From Planctomyces sp. (GTDB lineage: Bacteria; Planctomycetota; Planctomycetia; Planctomycetales; Planctomycetaceae): a stretch of DNA of 10,950 nt. Positions 1 to 6,968 of the stretch are shown piece by piece (position 1 is the stretch's first letter; every line of letters starts with the position of its first letter). Below the pieces are notes generated by a model. It did not search any database. It was given only the letters and a program-made list of their open reading frames with translations, and was not told the origin of the DNA. Made by a program: the position numbers and the translations under genes. The stretch is from contig SYLK01000810.1 of NCBI GenBank assembly GCA_005809115.1, positions 1 to 10,950 of the forward strand. The letters run 5' to 3'.

Positions 1-38
1 GAAATCCGTGTACCCGACAATTAAGGTGTGACAGAGCA

Positions 39-1010
39 CTAGAATTCTCCGAGGACTTCCGCACCGGAAATCGTGGAAAGTCCGCGCCAGACGAGAATGT
101 TAATGTTTTCGCTGACGAAACGTACGGATCCATCACCCAGCAGCGACTGGACCCCGCCGACATGGCGACTGCGCGCCCCCGCTGTGTCGGTGAAATTCCC
201 GTCCCCGTCAATCGATGGCAAATTGAGTTCCGGGTATGAGAAATGGGAGTTGCAGCACGGATAAATCCGGTCCGGCAGTTTGCTGTTGGGCCCCAATTCG
301 GTGTAAAGCATGCCGGAGGCGGGTTCGTCCACCAGCGCCGCCCCGCGGATTTCATTCGGCGCAGTTCCTCGCAGATATTCGGAGAACAACATGGTGTTGC
401 TGGTTCCATCGAGGATGTCGCCGATCCCCGCTCCACGATTAACGCCGAAGGCAGCCTTCAGACGCGGATTCGAAGTCCAGACGTCGGCAAGCTGCAGACC
501 ACTGAAAAATGCCATGTAGTTCGTTTTATGAATCTTCTGGGCGCTCCACGCCGGGACGAATTGTGTCGGTGCCTGCCCATCGCTGGGACAAAGCATCACC
601 GAGGGAGTCGCCGTGTTCGTGGCCTCAAAATTGTTGCCATGCCACGTGATGCCGCCAACGCTCATGTTGAACAGATTGAAAATGGCGGATTGTTCGAAAT
701 ACGGAAACAGGCCGATCATATAGTTCGTCCGCGGTCCCTGATAATTGTCGCCGACAGACCCAGTGGCCTGATTGGACGGGGTCGCGACTGCGGCGCCGGG
801 GCGCACCCAGATCACGCCGTTGGGAAATCGTCCGAACACATCGTGATAATTGTGGAGTGCCAGACCGTACTGATGGAGATTATTGCGGCACTGCGTGCGC
901 CGCGCAGCCTCGCGAGCCTGCTGCACGGCCGGCAGCAACAACGCGATCAGAATGGCGATAATCGCGATCACAACCAGCAGCTCGATCAACGTGAATCCTC
1001 GACGCTTCAT
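39..1010 (-). CDS. DUF1559 prepilin-like protein
   Basis: This 323-residue protein starts with a type IV prepilin/pseudopilin leader: MKRRG, then FTLIE, with the expected cleavage after Gly5 and Glu at +5 of the mature protein. A long hydrophobic helix follows to about residue 28. Further on are QQAREAARRTQC (30-41) and LHNYHDVFGRFPNG (52-65), both typical of DUF1559. The C-terminal tail carries the family's H-X9-DG motif, with His283 and Asp293-Gly294. DUF1559 proteins are greatly expanded in planctomycetes; their role is unknown, but the leader implies processing by a prepilin peptidase and a place in the cell envelope. The length is normal and both ends look intact. The ATG is supported by GGAG at 1019-1022, 8 nt upstream. 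The gene appears monocistronic and is divergent from the sialidase-like gene. The family call is firm; a function is not. Confidence 0.95.
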   Translation of the reverse strand: MKRRGFTLIELLVVIAIIAILIALLLPAVQQAREAARRTQCRNNLHQYGLALHNYHDVFGRFPNGVIWVRPGAAVATPSNQATGSVGDNYQGPRTNYMIGLFPYFEQSAIFNLFNMSVGGITWHGNNFEATNTATPSVMLCPSDGQAPTQFVPAWSAQKIHKTNYMAFFSGLQLADVWTSNPRLKAAFGVNRGAGIGDILDGTSNTMLFSEYLRGTAPNEIRGAALVDEPASGMLYTELGPNSKLPDRIYPCCNSHFSYPELNLPSIDGDGNFTDTAGARSRHVGGVQSLLGDGSVRFVSENINILVWRGLSTISGAEVLGEF

Positions 1011-1082
1011 TGCAGTGGCTCCAGTTCTGTGGGACGGGATTGGTCAATTCGCAGCATGCCATGCACACCAGCGAACGGTGCT

Positions 1083-1111
1083 ATCTTACCAGCGGGCTGT
1101 CCGGAGATAAA
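1083..1111 (-). promoter_or_regulatory. Candidate promoter of DUF1559 gene
   Basis: On the minus strand TTTATC (1106-1111) and TAAGAT (1083-1088) are spaced by exactly 17 nt and match the sigma-70 consensus at 3/6 and 4/6 positions. This would give a leader of roughly 65 nt before the ATG at 1010. The -35 box touches the inverted repeat at 1110-1143. Matches of this quality occur by chance, so this is tentative. Confidence 0.25.
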
Positions 1112-1143
1112 CTCTTCCGACCGAAAAAAAAGTCGGGAGAGTT
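1110..1143. repeat. Intergenic inverted repeat with A8 loop
   Basis: The arms AACTCTTCCGAC (1110-1121) and GTCGGGAGAGTT (1132-1143) are complementary except for one T-G wobble pair. The 10-nt loop is CG followed by eight A. It could be a protein-binding operator or a transcript hairpin. No T-run follows on the plus strand, and on the minus strand the T8 lies inside the loop, so it is not a standard intrinsic terminator. Confidence 0.6.
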
Positions 1144-1291
1144 CGCCGCCCCCGTCCGAAGTTTTTCCGAAACACCGCGTCAGGGATCGCTCCCCGGTAG
1201 GCGAAGCTCCCCCTGAGCCGTGCTGAACCGTGAGGAACATGCTGATTTTTCCTCCCTGCGGGCCCGGGGAAGCCACTCGGCCCTGCCGGAC

Positions 1292-1320
1292 TTGACGGAC
1301 CAGTGTTTCCCTTTCAGACT
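1292..1320 (+). promoter_or_regulatory. Candidate promoter of sialidase-like gene
   Basis: TTGACG (1292-1297) matches the -35 consensus at 5/6 positions. It is followed after 17 nt by CAGACT (1315-1320), only a 3/6 match to -10. The implied leader is about 65 nt. The weak -10 box makes this tentative. Confidence 0.25.
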
Positions 1321-1391
1321 CAGACGATGCGGGACTGTCATGGGCGTCCCGGCGTGATTGTCCGCAGGCTGAGAACAGGGAACCCCGGAGC

Positions 1392-2528
1392 GTGTCACCA
1401 CTGAGCATCGTTGACAGCGGTATTCTGTATATCAATCCCGACCCGGCGCACCGGCACGTGTCGGCTTTCTTTCCCACCGTGGTGCAGCTGGGGGAATCCG
1501 AGTTTCTCTGTCTGTATCAGCGGGGCGACGGGATGTACGCCACCAACAGCACGCTCGGCCGCCTGCGTTCCGTGGACGGCGGTGCCACCTGGCAGGACGA
1601 AAGCGTGCTGCGAGATGCCTCGCCCGACGATCGGCACTGGTCACTTCACTGCACGTTTCTCTCGGGCATGAGTGACGGGCGGCTGGTGGTGTTCGCCATG
1701 CGGGCAGACCGCTCAGATCCCGCGCGGCCGATGTTCAGTGAAACCGGCGGAATCACCCGGATCGAGCCTCTCCTGTTCGAGTCATACGATGGTGGTCGCA
1801 CCTGGGCTCCGCCGCGGGTGACGACATTGGGAAAGGATCTGGTGGTCAGTCCGGCGCAGTCGATCATTGAACTGGCTTCGGGACGTTGGCTGGCCGTGGT
1901 CGATGAATGGCGTGCATACCACGATCCACGACCGTATGAACCACGGATGCTGGGCTTCTTTTCGGACGATCAGGGGCGCACCTGGTCCGATCCGACCGTG
2001 ATCGCCGACAAGTCACGCGGCGGCCGCGGGTACTGGCATGGTCGTCCCATCCGCCTGCGGGACGGCGGACTGTTCTCGCTGTTCTGGACCGCTGACATGA
2101 GCGATGTTGCCCGCGGCCCGGTCAACCTGCCGATTCACGCGGCGGCAGCCGATGCCGCCGGTCAGCAGTGGGAAACCCCGTATTCCACCGGGATCCCCGG
2201 GCAGACCAACTGCGTCACCGAACTGCCGGATGGACGACTGGCCGCAATTTATACGGACCGGGAAGGTGCCCGGCCGGGTTTCCTGATCGTGCTTTCCCAC
2301 GATCGCGGTCGCACATGGAACCTGGACGACCGCCTGCGCGTCTGGGATGCGACGGGCTGGACACAGATCGGCGTCAGCAGTCCGGATCGTTATCCTCGCA
2401 GTCACGACACGATCGCCTTCGGAGCGCCGTCGCTGATGACGACGCAGCAGGGCGAGCTGCTGGCATCCTGGTGGTGCACCTTTGCCAGTCTGACTCACCT
2501 TCGCTGGGCGAGGGTCGTCGCAGGGTGA
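1392..2528 (+). CDS. Sialidase-fold (BNR/Asp-box) protein
   Basis: This 378-residue protein carries four Asp boxes (S-x-D-x-G-x-T-W): SVDGGATW (60-67), SYDGGRTW (131-138), SDDQGRTW (191-198) and SHDRGRTW (302-309). That pattern marks a sialidase-type six-bladed beta-propeller, and the length suits a single catalytic propeller. Related planctomycete proteins are usually annotated exo-alpha-sialidase or sialidase family protein, but the fold is also used for other glycosidases and lyases, so the substrate is not known. No signal peptide is visible, so it may act in the cytoplasm, unlike the exported hydrolases nearby. The start is GTG, with AGGGAA at 1377-1382 as a plausible ribosome site 9 nt upstream; no in-frame ATG lies just upstream. 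It runs convergently into the SGNH gene, with a hairpin between them. Confidence 0.88.
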   Translation: MSPLSIVDSGILYINPDPAHRHVSAFFPTVVQLGESEFLCLYQRGDGMYATNSTLGRLRSVDGGATWQDESVLRDASPDDRHWSLHCTFLSGMSDGRLVVFAMRADRSDPARPMFSETGGITRIEPLLFESYDGGRTWAPPRVTTLGKDLVVSPAQSIIELASGRWLAVVDEWRAYHDPRPYEPRMLGFFSDDQGRTWSDPTVIADKSRGGRGYWHGRPIRLRDGGLFSLFWTADMSDVARGPVNLPIHAAAADAAGQQWETPYSTGIPGQTNCVTELPDGRLAAIYTDREGARPGFLIVLSHDRGRTWNLDDRLRVWDATGWTQIGVSSPDRYPRSHDTIAFGAPSLMTTQQGELLASWWCTFASLTHLRWARVVAG

Positions 2529-2529
2529 T

Positions 2530-2557
2530 CGCGTGGGGCTGCCGCAGCTCCCACGCG
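2530..2557. terminator. Bidirectional terminator-like hairpin
   Basis: CGCGTGGG-GCTG (2530-2541) pairs with CAGC-T-CCCACGCG (2545-2557), giving a 12-bp GC-rich stem with one bulged T and a 3-nt loop. It begins 2 nt after the sialidase-like stop and lies 18 nt past the stop of the convergent SGNH gene, so it could end transcripts from both sides. There is no T-tract on either strand, so it may block or stabilise transcripts rather than act as a classical intrinsic terminator. Confidence 0.65.
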
Positions 2558-2575
2558 CGCCCAGCGGAGCACCGG

Positions 2576-5038
2576 CTACTTCGCAGCCGCCGGTCCCGCG
2601 TTCCGCCACCAGCGCAGTTCATTGGCACCACGCTCAGCACACGCCACGATGTCCAGTCGTCCGTCCTGATCAAAGTCCTTCAGGATCACGGTGACAGCCA
2701 TCGGCCACCCGGTTTTGATCATGTGCCGTTTCCAGTCGCCCTGCGGGTTCCCGGTATTCTCATACCAAACCAGACGCCCATCGCTGCCCCAGGCCGTGGC
2801 AACAACGTCCGGATCGCCGTCGCCGTCAAGGTCACCGGCCACGGCTTCAAATCCCTGCGGGAAGGACGGATCAATGAAGTGCTTTCGCCACTCTGTCCCC
2901 GCTCCCGGTGATCCCAGGTTTTCATACCAGGCGACCTGATGAGATTCCGGGGAATCATTCGCAACCGGGGCTGCGATGCCGAAGGCCATCACTACGTCGA
3001 GATCCCCGTCGCCATCCAGATCATAATGGTGCCCATGCGCCGGTGCCACCGTGGTGGAGTCAACCACGTGCTTCTTCCACGGCTGCGACAGAGGTGCACC
3101 GGAATTCTCATACCACAGGACCTGGTTGCTCGACCGGGCAGTGCCCAGAAAATCCGGCTTTCCGTCGCGGCTGAAGTCTCCGATCATGACCGTCCGGGTT
3201 TCACCAACCATGCTGTCAATCTCATGCCGCACCCACTCGCCGCCATTGCCCGGGCGCCCGACGTTCTCAAACCAGTCAAACCGGTTACCGAAGCGCCAAC
3301 TGGACGCGATCACATCCAGGTCACCGTCCGCGTCCAGATCGGCCAGTGCAACGTCATAGGCGCCTGGCACTTCCTTTGCCGCACTGACTCGATGCAGCAT
3401 CCATGGCTCGGAAATTGCTGCGGCACCGGGATTCTCGAACCAGCGAACGTCCCACTTCAGGTTGTCCACGATCACAACATCCGGACGACCGTCACCATTC
3501 ACGTCGCCAAGCGCATGCCGCTCAAGCCGGACAGGCTGATCCGCCTGCATCGCATACTTCTGAATGAATGAATGGCGAAAACGGCCTTGTCCCTCGTTCC
3601 GCAGCAGATACACATTGTTGTTGCACTCCGCATCGGCGCTGGTGATGTCCAGATCTCCGTCGCCGTCCAGATCTGCCGCCGCACACGCATAGGAATAGGA
3701 ATAACCCGATCGCAGGAGCTGCTCGGTCAGTCGCAGCGGCCCCGCAACAATCTCCCGCGGTGACTCCGTGATCGCCGGTGGTTCACCTGTCGGCGTCAGC
3801 AACGTCCCCAGCACCTGAGCATAGACGCGATGACCAAAGTCGTTCGGGTGATTGACACCGTTTCCCGTCAGATCCCGGTCCTGCTTGTGCTCCAGAAAGC
3901 CGGACCAGATCGATGTCAGATCAGCCACAGCAACGCCCGGACGACTGAGAGCCTTCAGGGCGTCACGATACTGCGGAAACAGCTCCGGCTGCAGCGTCGC
4001 CCAGTCCCGATTGCCCGGCATCGAAGCGACAAGAATGAATTCACAGTTCGGCTGCCGCTCGCTGATCCCCGCCACGATTGCGCTGATGTTCTTCTGGTAT
4101 TCCGCAGCCGGGCGTCCCGATGCGTCGTTCATTCCAAAGGCCACGATCACCAGGTCCGGCTGCGTTTCCACAACCTTGTCGAGTTTGTCCAGCACCCACT
4201 TTGTGTCCGTCCCGCTGACCGAGGGATTGTGGATCTCAACCTTCGTGACGAAACGCTCCTGAAGGTATTGCTGCAGCAGCTCCGGATACGCGGGCTGCCA
4301 CGGTGCACTCTCCGCCCATCCCGACGCGTTGCAGCCGGCAGAGATACTGTCGCCGACTACAACAATCTTCAGCAGCTGCTTGTTCAGGAGCTTGTGGACC
4401 GATGAGGGCAGCAACGAACCTTCAAACCGAGGAATCTCGGATTTCCACTGTCCGGCTTCATGACGATACGTAATACACGTCTGCATCTCGTGGTATTCGA
4501 GCTTCGATCCGAAAAAGATCTCTCCGTTTCCGTCGCGGTGCGTGAGCTTGTACTTCTGAGTACCTGCGGGACGACGCAGGTCTGCCGGAGTGCGCACGGG
4601 AATTCGCGAACCCGCCGGAATCACGATCTCACGGGAACCGGATGACCAGGTGTAATCATTCCCTTCCTCGTAGGTGACGTCGCCGGCCGAGTTGCGGACA
4701 GCCAGCACCTGTGAGATCGGAAAGATCACGGATGCCTTCGCCGGCTTCCCCCCACCGTCACGCACAAACAGCACTGATTCGCCTTCCATGACCGTCCCGA
4801 CCCAGAACGGCCGCAGCAGGTCCGCAGTATAGTTCCACGCCGGTTTTGCTGCGTCATCCGCTGCCAGGCCGATGCCGGCAGAGACGAACAGCAGTCCCGC
4901 CGCCATGGCCAGCCACAGGCCGATCCGCCCGGCCTGGCACCCTGATCTGCTGAATGCTGACGTCCCGAAAATCAGACCTCGAGTCATGGATCGCATGTGT
5001 CTTCGTGCCCCCCGTGTGAAAAGTCCTGCCCGCTTCAT
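2576..5038 (-). CDS. Exported SGNH hydrolase with FG-GAP/VCBS propeller
   Basis: This 820-residue protein has a basic N-terminus, a hydrophobic segment at about 39-58 and a likely signal peptidase site near 60 (GLAA-DD), so it is probably secreted or periplasmic. Residues 65-215 form an N-terminal region of unassigned beta type. An SGNH/GDSL domain spans about 222-412: block I GDSISAG with nucleophile Ser231, Gly in NPSVSG (block II), GMND (302-305, block III) and NHPNDFGH (396-403, block V, His397). Residues 455-820 hold seven FG-GAP/VCBS units, each with a Ca-binding type D-x-D-x-D-G-x-x-D loop, consistent with a seven-bladed propeller. Such domains suggest an esterase acting on acylated polysaccharide, with the propeller binding ligand or surface. 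The leader before the hydrophobic core is long; Met15 (4996) or Met18 (4987) could be the true start, and no upstream site decides it. Confidence 0.9.
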   Translation of the reverse strand: MKRAGLFTRGARRHMRSMTRGLIFGTSAFSRSGCQAGRIGLWLAMAAGLLFVSAGIGLAADDAAKPAWNYTADLLRPFWVGTVMEGESVLFVRDGGGKPAKASVIFPISQVLAVRNSAGDVTYEEGNDYTWSSGSREIVIPAGSRIPVRTPADLRRPAGTQKYKLTHRDGNGEIFFGSKLEYHEMQTCITYRHEAGQWKSEIPRFEGSLLPSSVHKLLNKQLLKIVVVGDSISAGCNASGWAESAPWQPAYPELLQQYLQERFVTKVEIHNPSVSGTDTKWVLDKLDKVVETQPDLVIVAFGMNDASGRPAAEYQKNISAIVAGISERQPNCEFILVASMPGNRDWATLQPELFPQYRDALKALSRPGVAVADLTSIWSGFLEHKQDRDLTGNGVNHPNDFGHRVYAQVLGTLLTPTGEPPAITESPREIVAGPLRLTEQLLRSGYSYSYACAAADLDGDGDLDITSADAECNNNVYLLRNEGQGRFRHSFIQKYAMQADQPVRLERHALGDVNGDGRPDVVIVDNLKWDVRWFENPGAAAISEPWMLHRVSAAKEVPGAYDVALADLDADGDLDVIASSWRFGNRFDWFENVGRPGNGGEWVRHEIDSMVGETRTVMIGDFSRDGKPDFLGTARSSNQVLWYENSGAPLSQPWKKHVVDSTTVAPAHGHHYDLDGDGDLDVVMAFGIAAPVANDSPESHQVAWYENLGSPGAGTEWRKHFIDPSFPQGFEAVAGDLDGDGDPDVVATAWGSDGRLVWYENTGNPQGDWKRHMIKTGWPMAVTVILKDFDQDGRLDIVACAERGANELRWWRNAGPAAAK
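2579..3676 (-). repeat. Seven FG-GAP/VCBS repeats
   Basis: Seven loop motifs recur every 45-60 residues: DLDGDGDLD (456-464), DVNGDGRPD (512-520), DLDADGDLD (567-575), DFSRDGKPD (621-629), DLDGDGDLD (673-681), DLDGDGDPD (736-744) and DFDQDGRLD (788-796). Most are followed by a W-[FY]-E-N-x-G strand. At the DNA level this gives repeated CCGTCGCCGTCC-type words on the plus strand. Confidence 0.9.
3803..4375 (-). other. SGNH/GDSL hydrolase domain
   Basis: This is the part of the 820-residue protein encoding residues 222-412. Nucleophile Ser231 and His397 are present. The Asp normally three residues before the His in the D-x-x-H motif reads as Gly (GVNH), so the acid member of the triad is missing from its usual place or supplied elsewhere. 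Confidence 0.8.
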
Positions 5039-5435
5039 CCCGCCCGCTTCCGCCGGAATCTGCCGGCTTCAGTTGACGACGTTTCTGGTTCGGCAGCTCA
5101 GGCCGCTGCCGCTGAGATCAAAATGCTCTGACGAAACCGGGACCGGCTCCGGCGGTACTGCGTAAAATCCCGCGAAATATGACTACCAAATGGTGCCTGT
5201 CCCGATCTTGTGAGACCCTCTCAGATGAGATGCGCCCGACGCACCGGCAAGGCGGACGAGACGACCACTGATTTCAGTTCACGGGCACGATATGCGATGA
5301 GTCATCCTCGGGCAACTGAGCGAGACATTCCGGATTCCCGGCTTCGGTGTTCCCCGACGTGCCACAACATCGGGGCAGCGAAAACAGTAGCCGCGACCGT
5401 CGGAAGACCTTAGAATCCTGGCAGAGGGTTCACCG
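5039..5435. other. Divergent intergenic region
   Basis: These 397 bases lie between the divergent SGNH and first DUF1501 genes. Short open frames here show no domain or good initiation site. A 6-bp inverted repeat, CCCCGA (5352-5357) and TCGGGG (5370-5375), is weak. A TGTCCCG word at 5198-5204 resembles one near 9613. No convincing promoter was found. Confidence 0.75.
5423..5428 (+). promoter_or_regulatory. Ribosome binding site for GTG start
   Basis: AGAGGG ends 7 nt before the GTG at 5436 and supports that start. A second site, GGAG at 5450-5453, lies 6 nt before an in-frame ATG at 5460, so either start could be used. Confidence 0.5.
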
Positions 5436-6932
5436 GTGAAGAATTCCCTGGAGTCAACGATGCAGGCGCCCCCGGACAGATCTGCAGTGCGCACCGTATC
5501 CAGAAGGTTCGCCGTCAGGGCCGGATCAATCGGCCTCGCGGGACTCAGAACCGCGGACGTGGTGCGATGGCAGTGCCGCGCTGAGAATTCCGGGAACCCG
5601 TCGCTGTCGCGCAAGGCTGTCATCTACCTGTTTCTCACCGGCGGACCGTCACAGCACGACACGTTTGACATGAAACCGGACGGTCCGTCGGAATTCCGCG
5701 GAGAATTCTCGCCGATCGCCACGGCAATACCCGGCATTCAGGTCTGCGAGCACCTGCCGATGCTCGCCCAGCGCAGTCACCTGTGGTCGCTGGTGCGATC
5801 CCTGTCACACAAGGAAAACGGGCACGATAAGGGCACTTTTGTGATGCTGACCGGAAACTCGGTCGTACCACCGACGTTTCGCTCGAGTCTGCCGCAATCC
5901 AGTGATCTCCCCAGCATCGCGGCCATTGCCGGTTCCAGCACACGACGCACCGGCATCCTCCCGGCCAGCGCGGTACTGCCGGAGAAGATCTATCATTCCA
6001 ATACCGGTGTCTATCCGGGCCAGTTCGCCGGAATGCTGGGTGCTTCACACGAGCCATGGATGATTGAATGCACTGACAAGCCACACGCCTACCACAGCTA
6101 TTCCGGCGCGTTTCCAACCTATCTGTTCGACCTGCACAAGGGCCAGCTGTCCGACAAACGGGACTGGAGATTCGAGGTTCCTCATCTCACCCTGGCGGAG
6201 GGCGTCCTCAAATCGCAGTTTGACCGGCGCGTGTCGCTGCTGCAGTCCATCGATCGACAGCGAGAGCACCTGCAGGGCGTCGCCAGAGTCTCGAACTACG
6301 ACCAGACCCAGAAGAATGTGGTTTCCCTGCTGCGTGATCCCACCGTGCGGGCGGCGTTTGACGTGCGACACGCCGATCCCCGGACTCTGGAACGATATGG
6401 TGACAACTCATTCGGCTGGTCGCTGCTCATGGCGCGGCGACTGGTGGAAGCAGGCGTCAATCTCGTGCAGGTGAACATGGGGAATTTCGGAAGCTGGGAT
6501 CTTCACGGCAACAATTTTCCTCTGCTGAAGGATTATCTGTTTCCGCCGACGGACCGCGCGGTGTCCGCCCTGCTGGATGACCTTCAGGACAGCGGACTGC
6601 TGGAAACAACTCTGATCGTCATGGCTGGCGAGTTTGGCCGAACGCCCCGCATCTATAACGTCGCCCCCGACGTTTATCGCCTGCCGGGGCGAGACCACTG
6701 GGCTCCGTGTCAGTCCGTGCTTCTGGCTGGTGGTGGTGTCGTGGGTGGACAGGTTATCGGAGCCTCTGACCGCAACGGCGCGTACCCCGTCTCGGAATTG
6801 CAGACCCCGGAAAATCTCGCCGCGACGATCTATCAGGCACTCGATATCCCGCGCGACGCCGTCTGGCACGATAACACCGGCCGGCCGCATCAGGTCTATC
6901 AGGCAGATCCGATTGAACGCCTGACAGCCTGA
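5436..6932 (+). CDS. DUF1501 protein, first copy
   Basis: This 498-residue protein has a twin-arginine leader, SRRFAVRAG (22-30), followed by GSIGLAGL, which suggests Tat export of a folded protein. The DUF1501 signature follows: FLTGGPSQHDTFDMKP (66-81), FRGEF (87-91), CEHLP (104-108) and SLSHKENGH (122-130). Near the C-terminus are WDLHGNNF, GEFGRTPRI, GRDHW and GGQVIGASDRNGAYP. DUF1501 is related to the alkaline phosphatase/sulfatase-like metalloenzyme fold, but no activity is established. The family is very abundant in planctomycetes, usually next to DUF1549/DUF1553 cytochrome-type genes; no such partner is adjacent here. The length is normal and the gene intact. The GTG start gives the longest leader; the ATG at 5460 is equally credible and would remove eight residues without affecting the Tat motif. 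Transcription is convergent with the second DUF1501 gene. Confidence 0.92.
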   Translation: MKNSLESTMQAPPDRSAVRTVSRRFAVRAGSIGLAGLRTADVVRWQCRAENSGNPSLSRKAVIYLFLTGGPSQHDTFDMKPDGPSEFRGEFSPIATAIPGIQVCEHLPMLAQRSHLWSLVRSLSHKENGHDKGTFVMLTGNSVVPPTFRSSLPQSSDLPSIAAIAGSSTRRTGILPASAVLPEKIYHSNTGVYPGQFAGMLGASHEPWMIECTDKPHAYHSYSGAFPTYLFDLHKGQLSDKRDWRFEVPHLTLAEGVLKSQFDRRVSLLQSIDRQREHLQGVARVSNYDQTQKNVVSLLRDPTVRAAFDVRHADPRTLERYGDNSFGWSLLMARRLVEAGVNLVQVNMGNFGSWDLHGNNFPLLKDYLFPPTDRAVSALLDDLQDSGLLETTLIVMAGEFGRTPRIYNVAPDVYRLPGRDHWAPCQSVLLAGGGVVGGQVIGASDRNGAYPVSELQTPENLAATIYQALDIPRDAVWHDNTGRPHQVYQADPIERLTA

Positions 6933-6968
6933 CGCGCACATCCGCCCTGCTCTTCCTCGCGCCGGCTG

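Larger units (their letters stand above)
1011..1391. other. Divergent intergenic region
   Basis: These 381 bases separate the minus-strand DUF1559 gene from the plus-strand sialidase-like gene and should hold both promoters. A minus-strand open frame crosses the region, but it has no recognisable domain and overlaps the start of the sialidase-like gene, so it is not called. The clear structure is an inverted repeat at 1110-1143. Weak promoter candidates are listed separately. Confidence 0.8.

Noticed and set aside
243..1226. 327-codon plus-strand open frame
   Set aside because: It lies antisense to the DUF1559 gene, whose leader and C-terminal motif are unmistakable, and it has no domain of its own.
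1007..1477. 156-codon minus-strand open frame across the intergenic region
   Set aside because: No recognisable motif, and it overlaps the start of the sialidase-like gene antisense.
2013..2609. 198-codon minus-strand open frame
   Set aside because: It is the shadow of the sialidase-like gene and crosses the terminator-like hairpin and the end of the SGNH gene.
5352..5375. CCCCGA/TCGGGG inverted repeat
   Set aside because: Only 6 bp with a 12-nt loop, which is expected by chance in GC-rich DNA.
6933..6968. Possible terminator between the convergent DUF1501 genes
   Set aside because: Only 4-bp GCGC self-complementarity was found and no T-tract.
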